Assembly: GCA_002747325.1 (NCBI GenBank) | Contig: PDOZ01000035.1 | Location: forward strand, 1-61,050 | Reading direction: 5' to 3' | DNA length: 61,050 bases | Origin: Rhodobacterales bacterium | GTDB lineage: Bacteria > Pseudomonadota > Alphaproteobacteria > Rhodobacterales > Rhodobacteraceae | Shown: positions 16,873-24,348 of the stretch, piece by piece | How positions within the stretch are numbered: the stretch's first letter is position 1 | Layout: each line of letters starts with the position of its first letter | Made by a program: the position numbers and the translations under genes | The notes under the pieces: generated by a model | What the model was told of the DNA's origin: nothing | The model's database searches: none | What the model saw: only the letters and a program-made list of their open reading frames with translations

Positions 16873-16947
16873 TTATGTCAGGATCAACCGTCGTTTTAAC
16901 CAACGTACATAGCCATAAAACCCAAAAGTTAACACAAGAACGATCAT
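16873..16947 (-). CDS. Possible 24-residue membrane micropeptide
   Basis: A short frame encodes MIVLVLTFGFYGYVRWLKRR followed by LILT: one hydrophobic helix with a basic end, as in small membrane proteins. It lies 18 bp after the stop of the 115-residue membrane protein on the same strand. No clear ribosome-binding site is visible, so this is only a candidate. Confidence 0.25.
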   Translation of the reverse strand: MIVLVLTFGFYGYVRWLKRRLILT

Positions 16948-16965
16948 ATCTATTGTTGATATCCA

Positions 16966-17313
16966 TTACCCGAATACATGCCAACGGTCTCTGAAGGCGA
17001 ATGTAAAGGCATCCAGCAATAGCATGGAAAGAAATGCCACAAACGCAGCATCCACCGCCCAACGGAAACGAAACATCAATAAAATAACGGCCATTGGCGC
17101 ACTGAAAACGCTGGTGGTCCATAATGCCAACAACGGCAAGGGATAATCGGTGAAATAGCGACGGACCTCGGCCCCAAACCCCTGCGCGGCATAGTAGGCT
17201 TCATTGTCAGAACGCATCATCAAATAATCATAGATGCCGATTGCATACAGGAACATGAAAAACAGGGCGATGACCCAAAGATGCCAAGGGGTATTCCGCC
17301 TTTCGTCTTTCAT
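16966..17313 (-). CDS. Hypothetical membrane protein
   Basis: A 115-residue protein with three or four hydrophobic segments. It opens with RRNTPWHLWVIALFFMFLYA, then NEAYYAAQGFGAEVRRYFTDYP and a tryptophan-containing second half. This layout matches a widespread uncharacterised family of small proteobacterial membrane proteins that start with a TPWHLW motif. It is isolated: divergent from the larger membrane protein at 17459, with AT-rich flanks compared with neighbours. No function is known to me. Confidence 0.75.
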   Translation of the reverse strand: MKDERRNTPWHLWVIALFFMFLYAIGIYDYLMMRSDNEAYYAAQGFGAEVRRYFTDYPLPLLALWTTSVFSAPMAVILLMFRFRWAVDAAFVAFLSMLLLDAFTFAFRDRWHVFG

Positions 17314-17458
17314 GTTTTACGCCTTCCGCTTGCACAAGCGTGCATATATACGCAACCATATGTGCGTAAATAAGAAAAGGCTTTGCATTCGGGCTTGTCG
17401 TGCGCAATCCACGAACCCGACTGGTTAGGGAACATTCAAATTTCAGGTCTTTGAATTC

Positions 17459-18154
17459 ATGACGCCCCATCGTGCCAAACGATCACAATACCTGACCTAT
17501 CTACGCGTATCCCTCATCGTGGCGCTCCTGGGGATTGTCCTGTATTATCTGGATGCCTCCACGTTTGGCCGGTTTCTTGGCACTCTTAACCCTTTGATTA
17601 CAATACTGGTTTCAATTCTGACAGGCGCCTTGCTTCTATACTATTTGATGGAGAAGGCGCAGTTTGTCGTCCACCAGCCCAGCCCCTTTCGAACGCATCT
17701 GATCTTGATCGGGATCGCCTTTTTGTTCGGATTTGAAGTGGTGATCGCCGATATCTGGTTTCTCGACTACCCCGCAGATATCAATATCCCCTTCCCAAAA
17801 TCATTGCTCTTCTACCCAACGATAGGCTTCATTGCAGAGGTGTTTTTCCACCTCTTGCCCCTCACCATAGGCATCTTCGTTTTATCCCAATTCGCAAACC
17901 TGTCTCAAAGCAAGATCGTTTGGATCAGCATCCTTTTGGTAGCGATATTAGAGCCCGGATATCAAATGTGGTTTGCACGTCAAAACTCCGCGGCAACCAT
18001 GATTTACACAGGCGTGCATGTGTTTCTGTTCAGCCTGACGCAACTCGTGATCCTGAAGCGATTTGGCTTCGTTTCCATGTATGCGTTCCGGTTGGGCTTC
18101 TACGCAATCTGGCATGTCGTCTGGGGCGCCCTGCGGCTGGACGTGCTTTTTTAG
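17459..18154 (+). CDS. Hypothetical membrane protein, possibly CPBP-related
   Basis: A 231-residue protein with about seven transmembrane segments. The C-terminal half loosely resembles the CPBP (Abi) intramembrane protease layout: FIAEVFFHLLPL where proteases have EExxxR, then GVHVFLF, and finally FRLGFYAIWHVVWGALR with a histidine in the last helix. The double glutamate is absent, so if it is related it is probably not an active protease of the usual type. Base composition is more AT-rich than surrounding genes. The relation to CPBP is tentative. Confidence 0.7.
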   Translation: MTPHRAKRSQYLTYLRVSLIVALLGIVLYYLDASTFGRFLGTLNPLITILVSILTGALLLYYLMEKAQFVVHQPSPFRTHLILIGIAFLFGFEVVIADIWFLDYPADINIPFPKSLLFYPTIGFIAEVFFHLLPLTIGIFVLSQFANLSQSKIVWISILLVAILEPGYQMWFARQNSAATMIYTGVHVFLFSLTQLVILKRFGFVSMYAFRLGFYAIWHVVWGALRLDVLF

Positions 18155-18246
18155 ATAAGCCAACCGATGAAGCGCCTATTGAAATAGACCTCAGGCTCCT
18201 GTCTGAAGACTTAAATCCGTATGATACACGCCCCCAACAGCGCCCC

Positions 18247-18669
18247 TCAATACATCAGCACATCCGCGCGGGAGAATTCCACGCTGTCCGATTTGCCGTC
18301 GTCATACATAATCCGCACCTGAATGCGTTCGAGCGATTTCAGGGGCAGCGAGATGAAGGGCAGGAATTCTTCGGATTTGATCGCGTTGGGCGTCGGTTCC
18401 CCGTCATGGCACGGCTCGGCCTTGAGGCGGGTTTCCGCCCCGCCATTCACCGCGTAATAAATCCCGTCCAGCCCGCAGCGCCAGGTGATCAGATGGGTGA
18501 AATAGACCAGATCCTTGCCGTTATATTCACGCACCGCGACCCAGTTGCCCCGCGTTGATGCGAGAATCGGGCGCACCTCGTCCGCCGTGGTGAATTGCTG
18601 CGCCGCAACTGGCATTCCTCCCGCCATCACCGCCAGCGCCGCCGCGCCGATCAACCTGCCCAACCGCAT
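18247..18669 (-). CDS. Hypothetical secreted protein
   Basis: A 140-residue protein with a clear signal peptide (MRLGRLIGAAALAVMAGG, cleavage likely after PVAAQ). The mature part has two cysteines (WRCGLDG, EPCHDGE) that could form a disulfide, and a regular strand-rich sequence ending in VEFSRADVLMY. A GGAGG precedes the ATG at 18669, which decides against the longer open frame. It is divergent from the glycosyltransferase-like gene. Function unknown. Confidence 0.8.
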   Translation of the reverse strand: MRLGRLIGAAALAVMAGGMPVAAQQFTTADEVRPILASTRGNWVAVREYNGKDLVYFTHLITWRCGLDGIYYAVNGGAETRLKAEPCHDGEPTPNAIKSEEFLPFISLPLKSLERIQVRIMYDDGKSDSVEFSRADVLMY

Positions 18670-18767
18670 TTCTGCCTCCGCTCCTCGTTTCACACGCCGC
18701 GCGCTCCGGAATGGATTGCGCCCGCCGCGCCGTGGCCTATAGTGCCGCAAAAGCGGAGGCGTGGCAA

Positions 18768-19763
18768 ATGGCAAAGAAAAAAGGCGGCAAAAGCTTCAAT
18801 ATTCTGCTCATTGGGCAACGGGGGCGGCTGCAATATGAGGCGCTTTTGTTCGCGGCTTCGCTGCGCCGTTTTGACCCGGATTTTGCCGGGCGGCTGATCG
18901 TGCTGGAGCCGGTGGGCGGCAAATGGGGCAAAGACGCACGCATGACCGACGCGCCGCGCGCCGCGCTGGAAGCTCTGGGCGCGGAAATTTTGCCCTTTGA
19001 GGCGCACCATTTCGGCCCGGATTATCCGCAGGGCAACAAGATCGAAGCCCTGCTCGCCGCACCCGAAGGGGAGCCGTTCCTGTTCGTTGACAGCGACACC
19101 GTGGTGACCGGCCCGCTCTCGCATCTGCCCTTCGATTTCGACCACCCCGCCGCCTCGATGCGCCGAGAAAACACCTGGCCGAAACTGGAGCTTTACGGCC
19201 CGGATTACGCGGAAATCTGGGGCGCGCTGTATGATAAATTCGGCCTCGACCTCGCGAAGAGTTTAGATGAAAGTCAGCCGGTAAACTACTGGGAACGCTT
19301 CCTTTATTTCAACGCGGGATGGTTCTTCGGGCCGGACCCGGTGGCCTTCGGCACGCGTTTCCTAGAGATCGCGCTGGCCATTCGCGACGACCGCCCCGAG
19401 GCGCTGGTCTGTCAGGAGATTTACCCTTGGCTCGATCAGATCGCCCTGCCCCTCGTGGTGCAGAGTTTCGGTGGCGGGCGGCCGGGGCCGGAGCTGGACG
19501 GGCTGGATGGCGACGTGACCTGCCACTGGCGCATCCTGCCCCTGGCCTATGCCCGCGAGGCGGATGCCACGATCGACGCGCTTGAGGAGGCCGCCGCGCC
19601 GAACAAGATCAAGAAGGTGCTGAAAGAATACGAGCCGATGCGGCGGATGATTTATCAGGGCCGGGGCCGCAAGGTGCGCGCATTGTTTGATCGCGACAAC
19701 CTTCCGTCGCGCGAACGCGCCATCCGCAACAAGATCAAGCGCGAAGGGTTCTGGATGCGCTAG
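18768..19763 (+). CDS. Glycosyltransferase-like protein (GT-A fold, DxD)
   Basis: A 331-residue cytoplasmic protein. The N-terminus FNILLIGQRGRLQYEALLFA and the motif FLFVDSDTVVTGPLSHL (DSD) are typical of GT-A nucleotide-sugar transferases of the GT8-like type; the later FNAGWFFGPDP supports this. A GGAGG eight bases before the ATG at 18768 decides the start over an in-frame ATG at 18711. The C-terminus is basic. Its stop codon TAG is the first part of a half copy of the MITE-like repeat. Acceptor and sugar are unknown; no envelope polysaccharide genes are adjacent. Confidence 0.75.
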   Translation: MAKKKGGKSFNILLIGQRGRLQYEALLFAASLRRFDPDFAGRLIVLEPVGGKWGKDARMTDAPRAALEALGAEILPFEAHHFGPDYPQGNKIEALLAAPEGEPFLFVDSDTVVTGPLSHLPFDFDHPAASMRRENTWPKLELYGPDYAEIWGALYDKFGLDLAKSLDESQPVNYWERFLYFNAGWFFGPDPVAFGTRFLEIALAIRDDRPEALVCQEIYPWLDQIALPLVVQSFGGGRPGPELDGLDGDVTCHWRILPLAYAREADATIDALEEAAAPNKIKKVLKEYEPMRRMIYQGRGRKVRALFDRDNLPSRERAIRNKIKREGFWMR

Positions 19764-19779
19764 AACAGAAATCGCTTTA
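19762..19779. repeat. Partial MITE-like repeat end, copy D
   Basis: AGAACAGAAATCGCTTTA matches the terminal 18 bases of the repeat family seen at 10389, 35292 and 56070. No opposite end is found within the next 200 bp. It overlaps the stop codon of the preceding gene. Confidence 0.5.
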
Positions 19780-19783
19780 GGCA

Positions 19784-19865
19784 ATTTTCCCGCGCGCACC
19801 GCTTCAGACCCCACAAAACCGGGAAATTTTCCCGGCCAACCCCGCCTCAAACAGAACATTTTCCC
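19784..19865 (+). promoter_or_regulatory. Three phased ATTTTCCC boxes upstream of metY
   Basis: ATTTTCCC occurs at 19784-19791, 19826-19833 and 19858-19865, spaced 42 and 32 bp, close to whole helical turns. The last lies in an 18-mer (19848-19865) repeated exactly at 44002-44019 in front of an Lrp-type gene. A candidate operator array; the cognate factor is unknown. Confidence 0.4.
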
Positions 19866-19989
19866 GCGCCATGCGCGCGCGAAAAATCCTCTCCCCTTTG
19901 GCCAAAAACCTGCCATCTGCGATTGCCCCGCCGCCCGCTTTCGCCTAGCCTCGCGGGCAAAGGACAGGGCAAGGATAAGGGAGACCCCA

Positions 19990-21279
19990 ATGACCGAAAA
20001 GCAACTAGGCTTTGACACGCTGCAAGTTCACGCCGGCGCCGAGCCGGATCCGGCGACCGGCGCGCGGCAGGTGCCGATTTACCAGACCACGGCCTATGTG
20101 TTCCGCGACAGCGACCACGCCGCCGCGCTCTTCAACCTCGCTGAGGTGGGCAACATCTATTCCCGCCTGACCAACCCGACCGTTTCCGCCCTTGCCGCGC
20201 GCATTACCACGCTGGAAGGCGGCGTCGGCGGGGTCTGTGTTTCCTCCGGTCACGCGGCGCAGATCATGGCGCTGTTCCCGCTCATGGGGCCGGGCCTCAA
20301 CATCGTCGCCTCCAACCGGCTTTATGGCGGCACGGTGACCCAGCTCAGCCAGACCATCAAGCGCTTCGGCTGGTCCACCACCTTTGTCGATTTCGACGAC
20401 CCGGCGGCGGTGGAAGCGGCGGTGGACGACAATACCCGCGCCATTTTCTGCGAATCGCTGGCCAACCCGGCGGGCATCCCGACCGATCTCGACGCGATTG
20501 CCGCCGTGGCCGACAAGGTGGGCCTGCCGCTGATCGTCGACAACACCTCCGCCACGCCCTACCTGATCAACCCGATCAAGCACGGCGCGACGCTGGTCGT
20601 GCATTCGACCACCAAGTTCCTGACCGGCAACGGCACCGTGACCGGCGGCGCCATCGTCGACAGCGGCAAGTTCGACTGGGGCGCCTCCGGCAAATTCCCC
20701 TCCCTCGCCGCGCCGGAACCGGCCTATCACGGGCTGAATTTCTACGAGGCGCTCGGCGGCATGGCCTTCACCTTCCATTCGATCGCCGTGGGTCTGCGCG
20801 ACCTGGGCATGACCATGAACCCGCAGGGCGCGCATTACACGCTGATGGGGATCGAAACCCTGTCGCTGCGCATGGCCAAGCATGTGGAGAACGCCGAGAA
20901 GGTCGCGGCCTGGCTGGAAGCCGATCCGCGCGTCGAGGCGGTGTCCTATGCCGGTCTGCCCAGCTCGCCCTATTACGACCTCGCCAAGCGGATTTCGCCC
21001 AAAGGCGCGGGCGCGCTGTTTACCGTGTCGCTCAAGGGCGGCTATGACGCCTGCGTGAAGACGGTCGATAATCTGGAACTGTTCAGCCATGTCGCCAATC
21101 TCGGCGATACCCGCTCGCTGATCATCCACCCGGCCTCGACCACGCACCGCCAGCTGACCGAAGAGCAACAGATCGCCGCCGGCGCTGCCCCGAACGCCAT
21201 CCGCGTGTCCATCGGCATCGAGGATGCGGACGACATCATCGCCGATCTGAAACAGGCTCTGGACAAAGCCAGCGCCTGA
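19990..21279 (+). CDS. metY: O-acetylhomoserine sulfhydrylase
   Basis: PLP-dependent enzyme that makes homocysteine (or methionine) from O-acetylhomoserine and sulfide (or methanethiol). The 429-residue product has the family's FDTLQVHAGAEPDPATGARQ start, NIYSRLTNPTVSALAARITTLEGG, and the PLP-lysine motif VHSTTKFLTGNGTVTGG. The ATG at 19990 lies after GGGAGA; the open frame extends much farther upstream but that part is the non-coding leader. A strong terminator follows. The 226-bp upstream region carries three phased ATTTTCCC boxes and a hairpin (GCCCGC/GCGGGC, 19933-19958). No SAM riboswitch is recognisable. Confidence 0.97.
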   Translation: MTEKQLGFDTLQVHAGAEPDPATGARQVPIYQTTAYVFRDSDHAAALFNLAEVGNIYSRLTNPTVSALAARITTLEGGVGGVCVSSGHAAQIMALFPLMGPGLNIVASNRLYGGTVTQLSQTIKRFGWSTTFVDFDDPAAVEAAVDDNTRAIFCESLANPAGIPTDLDAIAAVADKVGLPLIVDNTSATPYLINPIKHGATLVVHSTTKFLTGNGTVTGGAIVDSGKFDWGASGKFPSLAAPEPAYHGLNFYEALGGMAFTFHSIAVGLRDLGMTMNPQGAHYTLMGIETLSLRMAKHVENAEKVAAWLEADPRVEAVSYAGLPSSPYYDLAKRISPKGAGALFTVSLKGGYDACVKTVDNLELFSHVANLGDTRSLIIHPASTTHRQLTEEQQIAAGAAPNAIRVSIGIEDADDIIADLKQALDKASA

Positions 21280-21307
21280 CCCCGGCAACGCGGTTCATGA
21301 CACCAAG

Positions 21308-21339
21308 ACGGCCCGGCGCACATGCCCGGGCCGTTTTTC
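21308..21339 (+). terminator. Rho-independent terminator after metY
   Basis: ACGGCCCGG and CCGGGCCGT form a nine-base-pair stem (21308-21316 with 21326-21334) followed by a run of T. Confidence 0.85.
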
Positions 21340-21347
21340 TATGCAGT

Positions 21348-23114
21348 TCAGTTCCCGGAAGCCTCCACCGCCGCCTCCGCTGCTCCCGCTGCCCGCGCCG
21401 CCGCTTCCGCCGCTTCGCGCTCCTGAACGGCCCATTCCGGCTCCTCCGTCGGGGTGACGGTCATTAACATTGAGAGCACATACAACGTCTCCCCAAGCGC
21501 GCTAATATCGTAGCTGATACGCCCCCCGCGCAAAACACAATTTCCTGTCTGCGACCGCAACGCATCGCAACGCGCGGCCACGTTCTGCAAGGCACTGTCA
21601 ATCATAGGCTCAATGTCTTTAAAGGTCGTCGGCAACGCCCACAAACCATAATCCAAACCATAGTCCACAGAGGCATGATGATCCTTAACCAACGCAAAAC
21701 CCTCCGGTGCCGATATGACGCCAACCGGGTGGGGCTCTGTGCCGGTTAACGAAACCTCGAAGAAAAACCTGTCTGCATAGAGTCGTTGGCGCTCTTGTAA
21801 TTCGTCCTCGAAAATGAGCCGCTTATACTTGTCTTCACTCAAGTCCAATGCTTTGAACTCAAAGCTCCTCATCCGGCATTCACCAAAAATACTACGTTCC
21901 GCAATAGCGCAGAGCCGACCCGCGAGAGAAGCACCGTGCAGCTCAAGCGCGGAGTGGAGTAGTTGCGGGTCTTGCGGCAGTTCGCCATCCAGCACTTCAT
22001 GCGGATCAACCATTACCCGCACCGAAATATTGCGCCCCGCATCGAAGGCACCCGGATTTAACAACGTTTTAAGCTGATGTTGAAGTAATACATCATCATT
22101 TCCTTCATTGAAAAAGGTAATGCCCGCTTCATTCAACACTGGCTTTTCTTCCAAGGCAGGTTTCTCTTCGTCTGCCAAGCGCTCAAAGGAAGTATCATCG
22201 GAAACCTCCACCGCCGCCTCCGTTGCTTCCGCTGCCCGCGCCGCCGCTTCCGCCGCTTCGCGCTCCTGAACGGCCCATTCCGGCTCCTCCGTCGGGGTGA
22301 CGGTCAATAACCTGCTTGTTACTTTATACAGGTCCCCGCTCTCGGAAATCTTGAAACTGAGATCCCCGCTTTTGAGGGCACAGGCCCCTTTCTGCGCCCG
22401 CAATTCGATGCACCGCGCTGCAATATCCTGCAACACCTGATCCACCACCGGCTCAAAACTCGCAAAACTGTTGGGAAGCTCCATTTCGTATTCCTTGAAA
22501 TCGGAAGTCGCTTCGACCAGCGCATATCCCGGTTCCACCGTGCCCAGCGGGCGCGCCGCCGTGCCGGTCAAGGTCACATCGAGAATAAACCGCCCGCCAT
22601 AGCGGCGCTGCTGACGCAGAGCCTCCTCTTCCGGCATCCGGCGATAGCGGTTCGACTTTAGTTCCAGCGCCTGGATCTCAAGATGTTTCACCCGGCACTC
22701 GCCAAAAACACTGCGCTCGGCGATCGCGCAGAGCCGGTCGGCAAGGAAGGCGCCGCGCAGGTTGACTGCGGTGTGCAGCAATTGCGGATCCTCCGGCAAT
22801 TCAATGTCCAGCACCTCGCTCGGGTCGAACAGAACCCGCACCGAAATATCGCGGTTCACCTCAAAGGAATTCGGTTTTTTCAGCACGTCGAGGTATATTG
22901 AATGGGCTTTCCGCCCCCGCTCATCGAGAAAGAAAACGCCCAGATCTTCGTCGATCACAGGTTCCGATTCGCGGGCCGCAACCCGCTCAAGATAGGTGTC
23001 ATCGGTCGCCACCGCGACCACTTCCGCCACCCGCGCCGCGATAAAGACCTGAAACGCGAGGTAGCCAATGCCCAACAGGATCGGGACGATCAGAAATCCA
23101 ACCGGAGTGCGCAT
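21348..23114 (-). CDS. Hypothetical membrane-anchored protein with tandem duplicated domain
   Basis: A 588-residue protein with one N-terminal transmembrane segment (VGFLIVPILLGIGYLAFQVF) and two homologous extracytoplasmic units of about 281 residues. Equivalent parts include RDISVRVLFDPSEVLDIELP versus RNISVRVMVDPHEVLDGELP, RLCAIAERSVFGECR versus RLCAIAERSIFGECR, and an Ala/Glu-rich tail EEPEWAVQEREAAEAAARAA in both. Each unit has paired cysteines (CAIAERSVFGEC; CIELRAQKGAC or CDALRSQTGNC) that suggest disulfides. The DNA of the tails is identical over 78 bp (21386-21463 and 22229-22306). It starts one base after the stop of the gene at 23116, so the two are in one operon. No family recognised. 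Confidence 0.82.
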   Translation of the reverse strand: MRTPVGFLIVPILLGIGYLAFQVFIAARVAEVVAVATDDTYLERVAARESEPVIDEDLGVFFLDERGRKAHSIYLDVLKKPNSFEVNRDISVRVLFDPSEVLDIELPEDPQLLHTAVNLRGAFLADRLCAIAERSVFGECRVKHLEIQALELKSNRYRRMPEEEALRQQRRYGGRFILDVTLTGTAARPLGTVEPGYALVEATSDFKEYEMELPNSFASFEPVVDQVLQDIAARCIELRAQKGACALKSGDLSFKISESGDLYKVTSRLLTVTPTEEPEWAVQEREAAEAAARAAEATEAAVEVSDDTSFERLADEEKPALEEKPVLNEAGITFFNEGNDDVLLQHQLKTLLNPGAFDAGRNISVRVMVDPHEVLDGELPQDPQLLHSALELHGASLAGRLCAIAERSIFGECRMRSFEFKALDLSEDKYKRLIFEDELQERQRLYADRFFFEVSLTGTEPHPVGVISAPEGFALVKDHHASVDYGLDYGLWALPTTFKDIEPMIDSALQNVAARCDALRSQTGNCVLRGGRISYDISALGETLYVLSMLMTVTPTEEPEWAVQEREAAEAAARAAGAAEAAVEASGN

Positions 23115-23115
23115 G

Positions 23116-24261
23116 TCAGTTTCTCCACATCTTTTGCGGCACCGCAATCTGTGCCGGATCGCCGCCCGCCAGCGCCCAGCCGACCTGCCGCACTTCGAGT
23201 TTGAATGCCCCCGGCCAGCGGTCCCGGCCCACGACTCGGATCACGTCCTCAACCTGCGCCGTCACATAGGCGCCCGCGAGGGAGGAATAGGTCACCCGCG
23301 CCTCCGGGGAAGCGGGCAGCGGACCGAGCAGCGCCCCATCCGCATAGCGGTAAACCACATGCGGCGTTTCGAAATCACGCCCGAACTCCCCCTCGAACCA
23401 GCGCCGAAACTTGCCCAGCTGCCGCAATTTCCCGATGATCAATTCATGTCGATCGGCCGGGCTCATCCGGCGAGTCTCTTCGGTATTGTAGGCCTGATAG
23501 AACATGCCCCCCCGGTTGATCGGCGCAAGATCACAGGCGATGAGTCGCGCTCTGTCAATCACCTCAATCGGCACGTCCTTCGCCAGCCCCGCCACCGCAT
23601 TGGCATCACCGCCAAAGATGGAAATGCCGCGAATATTGGCGCCGGGGGCGAGGTGGAAATTGAACAGGATGTTTTCCGACTGGTTGTGCAGGATGAGGTG
23701 CAGCGGCTCGCGGTCGGTGACGACGATATCAAACACCCGCATCGCCGTGCCCGACGGGACAAAGGGCACAAAATCCGTGCCTTTGCGCAGGTTTTCCACC
23801 CAGGCGTCGATCTTCAGCAGTACCTGCTCGCGCGTATATGAATAAATCCCCGCCTTCGGTTCAGGCGAATGGGCCGCGAGATGCACCAGCTTGGCCCCAT
23901 GTTCCGGGGAGGTAAAATCGCAGCTCTTGCGCGGCAAAAGCAGTTGCACCACCGCCGGCTTGTCGCGCCGCTCGCTCGCCGGGCGCCACCCATCCAGCAC
24001 ATCCTTGATAAAGACTGGATCGCCCTCGTTATGCCCGAAAACCGGGCCGCTGAGCATCTGGCCCCAGGGGCGCTCGGTAATGTAATCGGTCGGCACGCCT
24101 TTGGGGTTTTCCACGCTGGGACGCGGGCGGCCAAGATTAACCACACCGGGGGAAATGACTTGCAATCCCCCGCCTTCCCCCTCGCCCTTCGGCAACATAT
24201 CTGAGAAGAGCAACAGGCCGACCAGAACCGCGCCGACCATCAACAGCATTTTCATATCCAT
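23116..24261 (-). CDS. Hypothetical membrane-anchored protein
   Basis: A 381-residue protein with one N-terminal transmembrane helix (MKMLLMVGAVLVGLLLFSDM) and a large, probably periplasmic part. It contains LLLPRKSCDFTSPEHGAKLV, HLILHNQSENILFNFHLAPG, and GRDRWPGAFKLEVRQVGWAL. I chose the ATG at 24261 (MDMKMLL) just before the membrane helix; the frame is open to 24315. The stop is separated by one base from the ATG of the duplicated-domain gene, so the two are translationally linked and likely act together. The beta-strand-rich sequence is not one I recognise. Confidence 0.8.
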   Translation of the reverse strand: MDMKMLLMVGAVLVGLLLFSDMLPKGEGEGGGLQVISPGVVNLGRPRPSVENPKGVPTDYITERPWGQMLSGPVFGHNEGDPVFIKDVLDGWRPASERRDKPAVVQLLLPRKSCDFTSPEHGAKLVHLAAHSPEPKAGIYSYTREQVLLKIDAWVENLRKGTDFVPFVPSGTAMRVFDIVVTDREPLHLILHNQSENILFNFHLAPGANIRGISIFGGDANAVAGLAKDVPIEVIDRARLIACDLAPINRGGMFYQAYNTEETRRMSPADRHELIIGKLRQLGKFRRWFEGEFGRDFETPHVVYRYADGALLGPLPASPEARVTYSSLAGAYVTAQVEDVIRVVGRDRWPGAFKLEVRQVGWALAGGDPAQIAVPQKMWRN

Positions 24262-24348
24262 GGGCACACCAAATGGTTGTTTTCCACCCGGTATTACCCT
24301 TGGTTTTGGCGACAATGTGGCAAAGGCGTGAAAATTGTATCGCCGCGC

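Noticed and set aside
19866..19989. SAM riboswitch in the metY leader
   Set aside because: Neither SAM-II nor SAM/SAH consensus elements were found; only a six-base-pair hairpin is present.
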